From QZLE01 sp033852075 (GTDB taxonomy: Bacteria; Pseudomonadota; Gammaproteobacteria; QZLD01), in contig JAWSVC010000004.1 of NCBI GenBank assembly GCA_033852075.1, positions 52,665 to 116,664 on the forward strand: a stretch of DNA of 64,000 nucleotides. Reading direction: 5' to 3'. Every line of letters begins with the position of its first letter. Within the stretch, counting starts at the first letter, position 1. The notes beneath the pieces were generated by a model that saw nothing but the letters and a program-made list of their open reading frames with translations, made no database searches and was not told where the DNA came from. Positions 8,765 through 16,951 of this stretch are shown one piece after another. A program made the translations under genes and the position numbers.

Positions 8765-9775
8765 ATGGCTAAAATTCTTGTTACCGGTACTGCCGGATTT
8801 ATTGGTTTTCATCTGGCAAAACGTTTAATGGAACGTGGTGATGAGGTCGTCGGCTTGGATAACGTTAATGACTATTATGATGTTAATCTTAAGAAAGCCA
8901 GGCTTAAGCAGTTAACGGTGCACAAGAGTTTTAAAGAGATCAAAATGTCTCTTGAGGATAGAAAAGGTATCGAAAAACTTTTTGCAACAGAAAAGTTTGA
9001 AAAGGTGGTAAATCTTGCTGCTCAGGCTGGGGTTAGGTATTCGCTAGAAAATCCGCATGCTTATATAGATAGTAATATTCAGGGATTTATGAATATTCTT
9101 GAAGGATGTCGTCATAACGATATCAAACACTTGGTTTATGCTTCTTCGTCATCGGTTTATGGCGCTAATACTAAGATGCCGTTCTCTGTGCATCATAACG
9201 TTGATCATCCTCTTTCGCTTTATGCAGCGACCAAGAAATCTAATGAGCTTATGGCTCACACATATTCCCATCTTTATGGGATTCCAACTACCGGCTTGAG
9301 ATTTTTTACCGTGTATGGCCCGTGGGGTAGGCCGGATATGGCTATGTTTATTTTTACCAAAGCCATAATCGAAGGACGTCCGATAGATGTATTTAATCAT
9401 GGAAAAATGCGTCGTGATTTTACCTTTATTGATGATATTGTTGAGGGTGTTATTCGTACTTTAGATAATACGGCACAACCTAATAATGATTGGAGTGGTG
9501 ACCAGCCGGATCCTGGAACCAGCAAAGCCCCATACAAAATATATAATATCGGTAATAATAACCCGGTTGAGCTGATGCATATGATTGAAACCATTGAGGA
9601 TGCAGTTGGTAAGAAGGCTGAAAAGAACATGATGCCTATTCAGCCAGGAGATGTTCCTGCGACATATGCGGATGTTGATGACCTGATGAATGATGTTGGG
9701 TTTAAGCCGGCAACCTCAATTGAGGAAGGTGTTGGTAAGTTTGTTGAGTGGTATAAAGGCTTTTATAACGTCTAA
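8765..9775 (+). CDS. UDP-glucuronate 4-epimerase (GAE/CapI family)
   Basis: A 336-residue extended SDR. It starts MAKILVTGTAGFIGFHLAK, has the LDNVNDYYDVNLKKARL segment characteristic of UDP-GlcA 4-epimerases, the SSSSVYG serine motif and YAATKKSNE (YxxxK). The longer open frame upstream overlaps the previous gene, but the ATG at 8765 follows AAGAGAAAA and gives the family N-terminus. It would interconvert UDP-GlcA (from Ugd) and UDP-GalA. It is the last gene of the polysaccharide block; repeats begin at its stop codon. Confidence 0.9.
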   Translation: MAKILVTGTAGFIGFHLAKRLMERGDEVVGLDNVNDYYDVNLKKARLKQLTVHKSFKEIKMSLEDRKGIEKLFATEKFEKVVNLAAQAGVRYSLENPHAYIDSNIQGFMNILEGCRHNDIKHLVYASSSSVYGANTKMPFSVHHNVDHPLSLYAATKKSNELMAHTYSHLYGIPTTGLRFFTVYGPWGRPDMAMFIFTKAIIEGRPIDVFNHGKMRRDFTFIDDIVEGVIRTLDNTAQPNNDWSGDQPDPGTSKAPYKIYNIGNNNPVELMHMIETIEDAVGKKAEKNMMPIQPGDVPATYADVDDLMNDVGFKPATSIEEGVGKFVEWYKGFYNV

Positions 9776-9791
9776 AAGCTATTGCGCTTGC
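9775..9791 (+). repeat. Dispersed repeat unit (copy 1)
   Basis: AAAGCTATTGCGCTTGC occurs here, touching the stop codon of the epimerase gene, and again identically at 37492-37508 after ptsP. Both copies start an intergenic run of palindromic elements, so the 17 bases look like one end of a larger dispersed element. Confidence 0.65.
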
Positions 9792-9800
9792 TTTCTCTTT

Positions 9801-9897
9801 GTCGCAAGGCATTAAAAAATGAGTCACGCACTGCTCGTGCAGTTCTCTTGAGCGTAGTCGAAAGGCTCAATATCTTTTTAATACCTTGCGCCTCGAT
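9801..9897. repeat. Long stem-loop element, family B (copy 1)
   Basis: Arms of 16 bases (9803-9818 and 9875-9890) pair with one mismatch. The inner part shares ATGAGTC next to the left arm and GCGCCTCGAT at the right end with the copy at 47590-47658, although the arm sequences differ. The gene-free stretch 9776-10238 holds this element, the family A repeat at 9991-10035 and an AT-rich promoter-like region before the ATPase gene. Confidence 0.7.
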
Positions 9898-9990
9898 AAA
9901 TCTGCGCTCATGACGCTTTTGGTATTTTTGATTTCCTTTAAGAGTTGCGTTGTTCCTGTTAAGGTGAATTGTTATTCGGGGAGATTAACG

Positions 9991-10035
9991 CCGTTCGTGC
10001 TGAGCGCGAAGCAGTCGAAGTATGAAACGGTATTA
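9991..10035. repeat. REP-like repeat, family A (copy 1)
   Basis: The sequence runs CCGTTCGTGCTGAGCGCGAA and on through GCAGTCGAAGTATGAAACGG. Near-identical or inverted copies lie at 15591-15688, 16438-16538, 16889-16934 and 24148-24235, with short cores at 47845-47868 and 59395-59419. All are intergenic. Confidence 0.8.
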
Positions 10036-10238
10036 GCCTCCTTTTACTCTGCTCAGGGAGTCTGAAAAATTTAAGTCTAAAATCACTAGTTTATTTATAA
10101 TTCCGCATCCCCTTGATTAATCATATTGCCGGCAAATTCCAAAAAAGCCAGCATAAAAATAATTTCCTGCCAAAACAACCTTTCTTTTTATTAAAAATAT
10201 AATATTATTACCGGTATAAATGTCAAAAAAGGTTTGAT

Positions 10239-11612
10239 ATGAAAAGAAACGCGCTGAAAAAACTGGAAGAATGGAAGGTGCGCCTTGGGCGAAAGCCTTT
10301 AATAATTAGGGGCGCTAGGCAGGTTGGAAAAACGTGGTTGGTAAGAGAGTTTGCTGGGCGATTTGATAATTTTATTGAAATTAACTTCGATAGAAATCCA
10401 GAAAAGGCCCAAATTTTCTTGGGGAATGATGTTAAGCGAAGTATTGAACTATTGCAAATTGATGTTGATAAAGACATCCTTCCAGGAAGGACCTTGTTAT
10501 TTTTTGATGAAATTCAGGCTGTTCCGGAAATGTTACCGTTGCTAAGGTACTTCTATGAGGAATTTTCTGATTTGCATGTGATTGCAGCTGGGTCGTTGCT
10601 TGAATTTATATTGGCTGAGCATGAATTTTCGATGCCGGTTGGACGTGTTGAGTACATGCATATTGGTCCGCTTGATTTTGAGGAATTTCTGCAGGCTCAG
10701 GGACAGTCCAGGCTTGTTGGATTTATAAATAACTATAGATTAGGTGAATCAATACCTGAATCAATTCACTCTAACCTTTTAAATTATTTGAAGCTTTATT
10801 TTGTTATTGGAGGGATGCCGGCTGCAATTGTGCAATATTTGGAAATCAGGAATGTTGCAGCAGCATCAAGAGAGCACAGTGCAATTTTACAAACATATGA
10901 AGATGACTTTGCTCGCTATAAGAAAAGGATTTATCCGCAGAGGTTGCGCAATACTTTTCGCAGGCTTCCGGCTTTGGTCGGTCAAAAATTTAAATATGTC
11001 AATATTGATCCTGAAGAACGCTCGAAAGATATTGCTGATGCAATGAAATTATTGGAAATGGCTAAGGTATTTAGTCGAATCAGACATAGTTACGGCAATG
11101 GAGTGCCTTTAGGGGCAGAGGTTAAAGAGAAGGTATTTAAGCCACTATTTCTTGATGTTGGACTTTTGACTGCTTCACTAGGGTTGAATTTACCGGAATT
11201 TGAGATTCAAAAAGATTTGGTAATGGTAAATGGCGGAGCGGTTGCAGAGCAGTTTATTGGCCAGCATCTTTTATATAGTAGACCTAGCTATGAATTGCCG
11301 CAAATTTATTATTGGAATAGAGAGGCAAAAAGCTCTGGAGCCGAGGTTGATTATCTCATAGAGTGTGGTGCAACTGTTGTGCCGGTTGAGGTGAAGTCAG
11401 GAACTACTGGTGCCCTCAAGTCTCTGCAGGTTTTTATTGCAGAAAAAAAAGTGGGGGTGGCGTTAAGGTTTAATGCTGGTATGCCATCTGTAAATAGGCT
11501 TGAAACCGGAATAGCATCAAAGCCCAAAGTGCCATATGACTTGATCTCGTTGCCAATGTATATGGTATGTCAGACTCAAAGACTAATGCGAGAAAGTTTG
11601 GATTCTTGCTAA
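10239..11612 (+). CDS. AAA_14/DUF4143-type ATPase
   Basis: A 457-residue protein of the archaeal/bacterial P-loop ATPase family with an N-terminal AAA_14 domain and C-terminal DUF4143. Walker A is GARQVGKT (25-32), Walker B LLFFDEIQ near residue 90, and AAGSLLEF is the sensor-like motif. Near the C-terminus AEVDYLI followed by VPVEVKSG has the D...ExK spacing of PD-(D/E)XK folds, as often seen in DUF4143. The physiological role of this family is not established. It stands alone between a repeat cluster and a convergent gene 6 bp away. Such genes are patchily distributed and probably mobile; nothing links it to its neighbours. Confidence 0.8.
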   Translation: MKRNALKKLEEWKVRLGRKPLIIRGARQVGKTWLVREFAGRFDNFIEINFDRNPEKAQIFLGNDVKRSIELLQIDVDKDILPGRTLLFFDEIQAVPEMLPLLRYFYEEFSDLHVIAAGSLLEFILAEHEFSMPVGRVEYMHIGPLDFEEFLQAQGQSRLVGFINNYRLGESIPESIHSNLLNYLKLYFVIGGMPAAIVQYLEIRNVAAASREHSAILQTYEDDFARYKKRIYPQRLRNTFRRLPALVGQKFKYVNIDPEERSKDIADAMKLLEMAKVFSRIRHSYGNGVPLGAEVKEKVFKPLFLDVGLLTASLGLNLPEFEIQKDLVMVNGGAVAEQFIGQHLLYSRPSYELPQIYYWNREAKSSGAEVDYLIECGATVVPVEVKSGTTGALKSLQVFIAEKKVGVALRFNAGMPSVNRLETGIASKPKVPYDLISLPMYMVCQTQRLMRESLDSC

Positions 11613-11618
11613 AAGCTT

Positions 11619-12770
11619 TTAAATAAACTGTGGCAAAAAGAATCCGATAGCGACAGAAGCCGCAATCGCTACTATTGAAAACCCTAAACTGGTAAGCCAT
11701 ATCTTGCGTTTGATTTTTTTAAACTGCTGATCGAACATGTATTCAGCAGTTTCGCGTGCAGTATTATCGGCGACAGACTTGGCTGTTGCTGCAGCAGCTT
11801 TGGATCCGGCTGCTTCTGCGACAGCTTCCGCTGTACTTTCAGCAGTTTGTCTGGAGATTTTTCGTGCTATGCCATCAGCAACGGTTTCTGCTTCAGGTTG
11901 TGCTGTTGCTCTGATCTTAGCAACAAGGTCGTCACCTTCAAGGAATTCTGTAAGGCATTTGGTAAGCTCTGTGTTTAGGGATTCTGCCATGGATTTTTCA
12001 ACATTTTCGCTGAGTTGTTGAATTGTTGATGCGGCCATTTCATTTAAAACTTCCCTGGTTACCTGTCTTGCAATTTTGTCTGCGGTTTGTTCTGCCACGG
12101 CTTCAGCGGCAGCAGTTGCAGATTTTTCGGTTAGTGACATTACGTTATTTTCAATTTGGCTTACGCACTTCTCGATTGCCTTGTGTGCAGTCATCTCCGC
12201 TTTATTGATGATGGCATCTTCTGCGTAATTTGAAATTGCATTTTGCGCACAGTCTTTAGCTATTTTTTCGATCATGGTTTTATCGATGTTGGTGTTGGAT
12301 GGTGCTGGCGCAGCAGTAGAGACCACAGGTTGGTTGGTGGTTAGTTGTTCGGTAACTGGAGAGGATGTGGAGGATGTTGGCTGAGATTTTGTTTTGTCTG
12401 TGAGTTTATTGATTGCTGCAATTACCTTGTCAAGAACTGGCTGAGTTGTTGGTTTGGTTAGGAATCCTTTTGCACCACAATCTCTGGCTTTTTTGCGATC
12501 TTCTTCGGTATCTTGTGAGGTACACATAACAATAGGTATATGGTGCAGGTCAGGATCAGAGTTTAAGATGCGTGTTGTTTCATAACCATCAACATCTGGC
12601 ATCATATAATCCATAAAAATAATATCCGGCTCTTGTTCTTTAGCGCACTGAATTGCTTCTTCACTTGAGTCAGCCATAATTACAGAAATATTATGAGGGC
12701 TAAGCAATTTCGAGAGAGCTATGCGTGCTAATCTGGAGTCATCAACAACCAGAGCCTTATGTATTGTCAT
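11619..12770 (-). CDS. Receiver-domain protein with Ala-rich helical region and C-terminal membrane anchor
   Basis: A 383-residue protein. Residues 1-120 form a CheY-like receiver with acidic pair D10/D11, phosphoacceptor D54 in FMDYMMPDVDG, T84 and K106 (KP motif). A Ser/Thr/Pro-rich linker follows (~125-160), then ~190 residues of Ala/Glu/Thr-rich helix with no Pro-Gly breaks to speak of, coiled-coil or amphipathic in character. Last comes a single hydrophobic segment (about 358-380) just after a basic KKIKRKIW cluster. It has no recognised output domain and no N-terminal signal. I infer a tail-anchored cytoplasmic receiver that oligomerises at the inner membrane. CGGAGAA precedes the ATG. 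No histidine kinase is adjacent. Confidence 0.85.
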   Translation of the reverse strand: MTIHKALVVDDSRLARIALSKLLSPHNISVIMADSSEEAIQCAKEQEPDIIFMDYMMPDVDGYETTRILNSDPDLHHIPIVMCTSQDTEEDRKKARDCGAKGFLTKPTTQPVLDKVIAAINKLTDKTKSQPTSSTSSPVTEQLTTNQPVVSTAAPAPSNTNIDKTMIEKIAKDCAQNAISNYAEDAIINKAEMTAHKAIEKCVSQIENNVMSLTEKSATAAAEAVAEQTADKIARQVTREVLNEMAASTIQQLSENVEKSMAESLNTELTKCLTEFLEGDDLVAKIRATAQPEAETVADGIARKISRQTAESTAEAVAEAAGSKAAAATAKSVADNTARETAEYMFDQQFKKIKRKIWLTSLGFSIVAIAASVAIGFFLPQFI

Positions 12771-12933
12771 AATGATATTCTCCGTATGGCTAATCTATAA
12801 GATTTGGTTATAAGATAGGCCTGAAAATCCATATTTATCCGTTATTTTATTGTAAGCTGTTTTTGAGAAGCTTAAATGTTTGCCGTAACTTTTTATCTTA
12901 TGAAACGTGTGCTTCATTTGACATTGATTCTAT

Positions 12934-12951
12934 ACCCCCGGTATAGGGGGT
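12934..12951. other. GC-rich hairpin ACCCCC-N6-GGGGGT
   Basis: A 6-bp perfect stem with loop ggtata lies between the Sel1 gene and the receiver gene, both on the minus strand. It has no U-run, so it is a poor terminator. The TATACCCCC...GGGGGT layout resembles operators of the CsoR/RcnR type, but no such regulator is seen here. Confidence 0.35.
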
Positions 12952-12973
12952 GGCAACCATTGCTGTTATAAAA

Positions 12974-13483
12974 TTATTTGCTTCTGCTAATAGCAGCCTG
13001 TTCAAACCAAAAGGCTGCTGCCTCTTTGTCTTCTGATAGACCGCATAAACCTGATTCTAGAGCTTGCCCCAAAAATTCTTGAGCATCAGTATTTCCCGCC
13101 ATAGCTGCTTTATAAAAGTAGCATGCAGCTTCGGTTTCATCTCGTTGCGCACCGCGCCCTTCCGCGTACATAACGCCAAGGTTAAGTTGTGCTCCCGAAT
13201 GACCAGCTTCTGCTGCTTTAGCAAACCAGGATATTGCAATATTTTCGTTAAGGGGAGCCCCTTTGCCTGTGGCGTGCAGAAATCCTATCCCATTCTGGGC
13301 AGGAGGATATCCTAGCATAGCTGAAGTCCTGTAGCATTTTATGGCTTTATTTATACTGTATGGAAGGCGAGTTCCTGCCTCATATTCATATCCAAGCTCG
13401 TAATAATTACGTGCTTTTTCATATTCGGGAGCGGTTTCCCATAATGGGGCGTTTTCCAGATCGTCCAATTGATAATTATCCAC
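12974..13483 (-). CDS. Sel1-like repeat protein
   Basis: A 169-residue protein with four tandem Sel1/TPR-like repeats of about 36 residues. Typical forms are KAIKCYRTSAMLGYPPAQNGIG, AISWFAKAAEAGHSGAQLNLG and ACYFYKAAMAGNTDAQEFLG, with linkers such as YAEGRGAQRDETE. There is no signal peptide or membrane segment, so it is probably cytoplasmic and acts in protein-protein contacts. The partner is unknown. It is transcribed away from the isocitrate dehydrogenase gene, and a CRP-type site lies between them. Confidence 0.85.
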   Translation of the reverse strand: MDNYQLDDLENAPLWETAPEYEKARNYYELGYEYEAGTRLPYSINKAIKCYRTSAMLGYPPAQNGIGFLHATGKGAPLNENIAISWFAKAAEAGHSGAQLNLGVMYAEGRGAQRDETEAACYFYKAAMAGNTDAQEFLGQALESGLCGLSEDKEAAAFWFEQAAISRSK

Positions 13484-13595
13484 TTATAGGTTCTTCCTAT
13501 TTAATGTGCCTATGCCGTAAGAATAACGGGAGTTTTTTGTATCTGGTGTGAGCTTATTAACAGTTTTATGTGATCAAAAAAAATCTATTTAATAG

Positions 13596-13611
13596 TGTGA
13601 CTGGAATCACA
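13596..13611. promoter_or_regulatory. Perfect CRP-type site between Sel1 gene and IDH gene
   Basis: TGTGACTGGAATCACA matches TGTGA-N6-TCACA exactly. It lies 160 bp upstream of the IDH ATG and about 113 bp upstream of the divergent Sel1 start, so either gene could be the target. The gene-free interval 13484-13771 shows nothing else clear. Confidence 0.6.
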
Positions 13612-13771
13612 AAAAAAAATAGAAAAAGGCAGGTAAAAATGTAACAGGAATGGCGTTGGAACAATATTCTACTGGAATAAGGGGCAATATTTTGCTTAAA
13701 TACGGCTTCTAATTGAATTTTCTATCCGTTTTTAGGCAGTTTCTGCCATAAGAAATATGAAAGGATAAGTG

Positions 13772-15538
13772 ATGGCTCAAAATATTAAATACCCTGAATC
13801 AGGTGAAAAGATCGAAATCATAGATGGCAAAATGATAGTGCCGAATAATCCAATGCTTGGATATGTTGAAGGTGACGGGATCGGACCTGATATCACTAAT
13901 GCTTGCTTGCGCGTATGGGATGCTGCGGTTGAAAAGGCATACAACGGCAAGAGAAAGATGCACTGGGCTGAGCTTTTCCTTGGTGAAAAAGCAGCCTCTT
14001 TATACGATGGCAATTATTTTCCAGATGAAACTATTGAGGCCATGAAAGATCTTGTGGTCTCCATCAAAGGCCCTTTAACTACGCCGGTAGGTGGTGGTTT
14101 CCGCTCTCTTAATGTGGCGTTACGTCAAACTCTGGATCTTTATGCGTGTGTGCGTCCAGTGCGCTATTATAATGGTGTGCCTTCACCACTTAAAAAACCT
14201 GAAGAGGTCGATATAGTAATCTTTAGGGAAAATACTGAAGATGTGTATGCTGGTATTGAATATCAGTCGGGAACTGATGAAAACAAAAAGCTTGCAGATT
14301 TTCTTAAAAATGAGATGGGTGCAACCTTCTTTGATGATGCAGGTTTAGGTATTAAGCCTATTTCAGAGTTTGGTACCAAAAGACTTGTTAGAAAGGCAAT
14401 TCAGTACGCAATCGATAATAAACGTGAAAGTGTTACCTTGGTGCATAAGGGTAACATCATGAAATTTACTGAAGGTTCATTCCGTAACTGGGGTTATGAA
14501 GTAGCTCTTGAAGAGTTCCCTGAGCAGACAATTACTGAAGATGAATTATATTCAGCCTATGGTGGCAAACAACCAGAAGGTAAGATAGTAATCAAGGATC
14601 GTATTGCAGATATTATCTTTCAGCTTATGTTGTTAAGGCCAGGTGAGTTCGATGTTCTTGCTACTATGAATCTTAATGGGGATTATCTGTCTGATGCTTG
14701 CGCTGCTGAGGTTGGTGGGGTAGGTATCGCTCCAGGTGCAAATATGGCAGATCACGTTGCTGTATTTGAAGCTACCCATGGTACCGCACCTAAGTATGCT
14801 GGTCAGGATAAGGTGAATCCTGGATCGTTATTATTTTCTGGTGTGAATATGCTTGAATACATTGGCTGGAGTGAGGCTTCAGATCTGATTGTTAAGGCAT
14901 ATACCAATGTGGTTGAGAAAAAGGTTGTTACCTATGATTTTGCTCGTCAGATGGAAGGTGCTACAGAGGTTTCTACTAGTCAGTTTGCTGATGCGTTGAT
15001 TGATGAGATTAATGGTGGCGGTATTTACATTGAACGTGTGCGCGAAGAGCGCATTCAGAAGATTGAGCAGGATAGGTTGGATCGTGAAAAACGTCGCGTA
15101 ATTCAGCCGCTAGAAGCTATGATTGCTTCGGGTCGTATCCCATCTAAGGTTGGTGATCTTATGGTTCGTAACCCAATCTACGTGCCTGAGACCGATATGG
15201 TTGAAGAGACTATGAGCCTGATGCGTGACAAGGGTATCAGTTCGGTACTTTCTGAGCCTCAAGCAGGCGGGGAATGGGGGATTATGACGCAAAGAGACGT
15301 TGTAACGCGTATTGTTTCGCAAAACCGTTCACCAAAAACAACAACTGTTGGAGAGGTTGCTACTAAACCTTTAGTGACAGTTCCTGTTGAAACTACATTG
15401 ACAGAGTGTGCTGACAAGATGCGTTCTGCAGACGTTAGCCGTATGGTAGTTATGGATGCGGATAATAAGCCAGTTGGTATTATCTCTGATATTGATATCT
15501 TTGCAGCAGTTGAATATTTTGGCTGGGCTAACGAGTAG
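13772..15538 (+). CDS. icd: NADP-type isocitrate dehydrogenase with C-terminal CBS pair
   Basis: A 588-residue fusion. Residues 1-416 match the E. coli-type enzyme that oxidises isocitrate to 2-oxoglutarate. RSLNVALRQ carries S112, equivalent to the regulatory Ser113 of E. coli. YAGIEYQSG, LVHKGNIMKFTEG and HGTAPKYAGQDKVNPGS follow; the Lys-Tyr in the last motif marks NADP use. A charged helical linker (about 417-458, IERVREERIQKIEQDRLDRE) leads to two CBS motifs (459-588) with ISSVL...GIMTQRDVV and SRMVVMD...GIISDIDIF. CBS pairs commonly bind adenine nucleotides, so allosteric control by energy charge is a reasonable inference. The ATG at 13772 follows AAGGATAAG; a GTG one codon earlier is less likely. 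E. coli IDH lacks the CBS part. Confidence 0.95.
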   Translation: MAQNIKYPESGEKIEIIDGKMIVPNNPMLGYVEGDGIGPDITNACLRVWDAAVEKAYNGKRKMHWAELFLGEKAASLYDGNYFPDETIEAMKDLVVSIKGPLTTPVGGGFRSLNVALRQTLDLYACVRPVRYYNGVPSPLKKPEEVDIVIFRENTEDVYAGIEYQSGTDENKKLADFLKNEMGATFFDDAGLGIKPISEFGTKRLVRKAIQYAIDNKRESVTLVHKGNIMKFTEGSFRNWGYEVALEEFPEQTITEDELYSAYGGKQPEGKIVIKDRIADIIFQLMLLRPGEFDVLATMNLNGDYLSDACAAEVGGVGIAPGANMADHVAVFEATHGTAPKYAGQDKVNPGSLLFSGVNMLEYIGWSEASDLIVKAYTNVVEKKVVTYDFARQMEGATEVSTSQFADALIDEINGGGIYIERVREERIQKIEQDRLDREKRRVIQPLEAMIASGRIPSKVGDLMVRNPIYVPETDMVEETMSLMRDKGISSVLSEPQAGGEWGIMTQRDVVTRIVSQNRSPKTTTVGEVATKPLVTVPVETTLTECADKMRSADVSRMVVMDADNKPVGIISDIDIFAAVEYFGWANE

Positions 15539-15551
15539 TCAGACAGAATGC

Positions 15552-15578
15552 GTCATCCCGGCGAAGGCCGGGATCCAG
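15552..15578. repeat. Palindromic repeat, family C (copy 1)
   Basis: GTCATCCCGGCGAAGGCCGG continues to GATCCAG and forms a perfect stem around GAAG. It sits just after the IDH stop and could also act as a 3' hairpin. Related elements lie at 47801-47823, 54611-54643 and, degenerate, at 59501-59530. Confidence 0.7.
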
Positions 15579-15590
15579 AGAATTAAAAAA

Positions 15591-15688
15591 CCGTTCGTGC
15601 TGAGCTTGTCGAAGTGCGAAACGGTTTTAAATTTAGCTGTTTATTGTCACTCTTCGACTGTTCGTGCCTCGCGCTCAGGGTGAACGGA
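15591..15688. repeat. REP-like inverted pair, family A (copy 2)
   Basis: A copy starting CCGTTCGTGCTGAGC (15591-15627) faces an inverted copy ending GCTCAGGGTGAACGG (15650-15688). Together they could fold into one long hairpin between icd and pyrE. Confidence 0.75.
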
Positions 15689-15746
15689 AGTTTTGTTTTT
15701 ATCGCCTCCCCCCCCTGTCTCTATACTCTTTTTTTGGTGCAAAAAA

Positions 15747-16388
15747 ATGAAACAATTTACAAAAGAATTTCTCGATCTTTCAATTGAACTTGGAATCCTA
15801 AAATTTGGCGAATTTAAGCTAAAGTCTGGTCGTTTGAGCCCATATTTCTTTAATGCAGGCCTGTTTAATACTGGTGATGCTCTGGCGAAGCTTGGTAAAT
15901 ATTATGCGCAGGCATTGGTTGATTCCGGGGTTGAATTCGATATGCTGTATGGACCAGCCTACAAGGGGATAACCCTTGCGGCCGCAACAGCCATATCTTT
16001 AGCAAATGATCATGGCATCAATATTCCTTATGCCTATAACCGTAAAGAAGCTAAAGATCATGGCGAGGGAGGAGTGATTGTTGGTGCTAAGATCTCGGGT
16101 AAGGCGTTGATTATCGATGATGTTATCTCTGCCGGAACTTCGGTACGTGAATCGGTAGAGATCATTAAGCAAAACGGTGGTGAGGTTGCTGGGGTTCTGA
16201 TTGCTCTTGATCGTCAGGAAAAAGGGGAGTCTGAGCTTTCAGCAGTACAGGAAGTTGAGCGTAGTTATGGAACCCAAGTTGTTAGTATCGCCAAACTGGA
16301 GCAGTTAGTTGACTATCTTGGTCAGGCCAATTTTGGAGAAGACGTTATTGCCGCAGTTAAAGGATACCGTAAGCAATATGCGGTGTAG
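15747..16388 (+). CDS. pyrE: Orotate phosphoribosyltransferase
   Basis: A 213-residue enzyme, exactly the length of E. coli PyrE, that makes OMP from orotate and PRPP in pyrimidine synthesis. It has FGEFKLKSGRLSPYFFNAG at the N-terminus, the KEAKDHGEGG loop and the PRPP motif ALIIDDVISAGTS. An in-frame extension of 18 codons upstream is proline-rich and unlike the family, so I start at the ATG at 15747. No good ribosome binding site precedes it (GTGCAAAAAA). It is flanked on both sides by family A repeats. Confidence 0.95.
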   Translation: MKQFTKEFLDLSIELGILKFGEFKLKSGRLSPYFFNAGLFNTGDALAKLGKYYAQALVDSGVEFDMLYGPAYKGITLAAATAISLANDHGINIPYAYNRKEAKDHGEGGVIVGAKISGKALIIDDVISAGTSVRESVEIIKQNGGEVAGVLIALDRQEKGESELSAVQEVERSYGTQVVSIAKLEQLVDYLGQANFGEDVIAAVKGYRKQYAV

Positions 16389-16437
16389 GTAGTGTGATAA
16401 AAATAAATTGCTAATGGTGGTTTTTTGGAGCAAAACA

Positions 16438-16538
16438 CCGTTCATCCTGAGCGCGAGGTACGAGCAGTAGAAGGGTGATAGGGTAAGCTGGATTAATATC
16501 GTTTCGCACTTCGATTGCTTCGCACTCAGCACGAACGG
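16438..16538. repeat. REP-like inverted pair, family A (copy 3)
   Basis: CCGTTCATCCTGAGCGCGAG begins the left copy, and the right copy ends CACTCAGCACGAACGG in the opposite orientation. It lies between pyrE and the GIY-YIG gene. Confidence 0.75.
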
Positions 16539-16596
16539 AATCGCTTTCTAGACTGGGTTGAAGGGCGGGGCGGTCATTGCGAATATTGGGGTAATT

Positions 16597-16875
16597 GTGT
16601 TTTGCATTTATATTTTGGAGTGCTCAGATGGCAGTTACTACACTGGGCATACAGATAATCTTGAGCAGCGGTTATATCAACATCACAATAAAATATTTCC
16701 GAATTGCTATACGGCATCCAGGCTTCCGGTAAAGCATATTTATACGCAAACATTCTTAAGTCGAGAGGAAGCTTTGGCCGCTGAAATTCAGATAAAAGGT
16801 TGGTCTCGGAAAAAGAAGGAAGCTATGATGAAAAACGATTGGTGTGAGGTTTCAAGGTTGTCTCGAAAAAGGTAA
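16597..16875 (+). CDS. GIY-YIG domain protein (UPF0213-like)
   Basis: A 92-residue single-domain protein of the GIY-YIG superfamily. It reads CIYILECSDGSYYTGHTDNLEQRL: the YIL and YTG forms replace GIY and YIG, followed by the conserved Arg. A later Glu lies in SREEALAAEIQIKGWSRKKK. An open frame extends to a TTG at 16558, but the GTG at 16597 preceded by GGGG gives the normal start. The family includes nucleases, though the function of the small stand-alone members is not settled. It is bracketed by family A palindromic repeats 59 bp upstream and 14 bp downstream, which may be more than chance. Confidence 0.8.
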   Translation: MFCIYILECSDGSYYTGHTDNLEQRLYQHHNKIFPNCYTASRLPVKHIYTQTFLSREEALAAEIQIKGWSRKKKEAMMKNDWCEVSRLSRKR

Positions 16876-16888
16876 ATATAGCTTTATT

Positions 16889-16934
16889 CCGTTCTGCCCT
16901 TCGACTGCTCGTACCTCGCGCTCAGGGTGAACGG
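16889..16934. repeat. REP-like repeat, family A (copy 4)
   Basis: It runs from CCGTTCTGCCCTTCGACTGC to GCGCTCAGGGTGAACGG, with inverted ends CCGTTC/GAACGG. It directly follows the GIY-YIG stop and may serve as a bidirectional 3' hairpin for that gene and the convergent PilZ gene. Confidence 0.75.
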
Positions 16935-16951
16935 AATTAGGCGTATAAAAA

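Noticed and set aside
11737..12208. Plus-strand open frames opposite the receiver gene
   Set aside because: They are antisense shadows of the Ala-rich minus-strand frame, low in complexity and without starts or ribosome binding sites.
12934..12951. ACCCCC-N6-GGGGGT hairpin as a CsoR/RcnR operator
   Set aside because: It is not close to an obvious metal-transport gene and no such regulator is in the window, so it is kept only as a hairpin.
16437..16936. Repeat clusters as a CRISPR array
   Set aside because: Units are inverted, unequal and separated by genes, without regular spacers.
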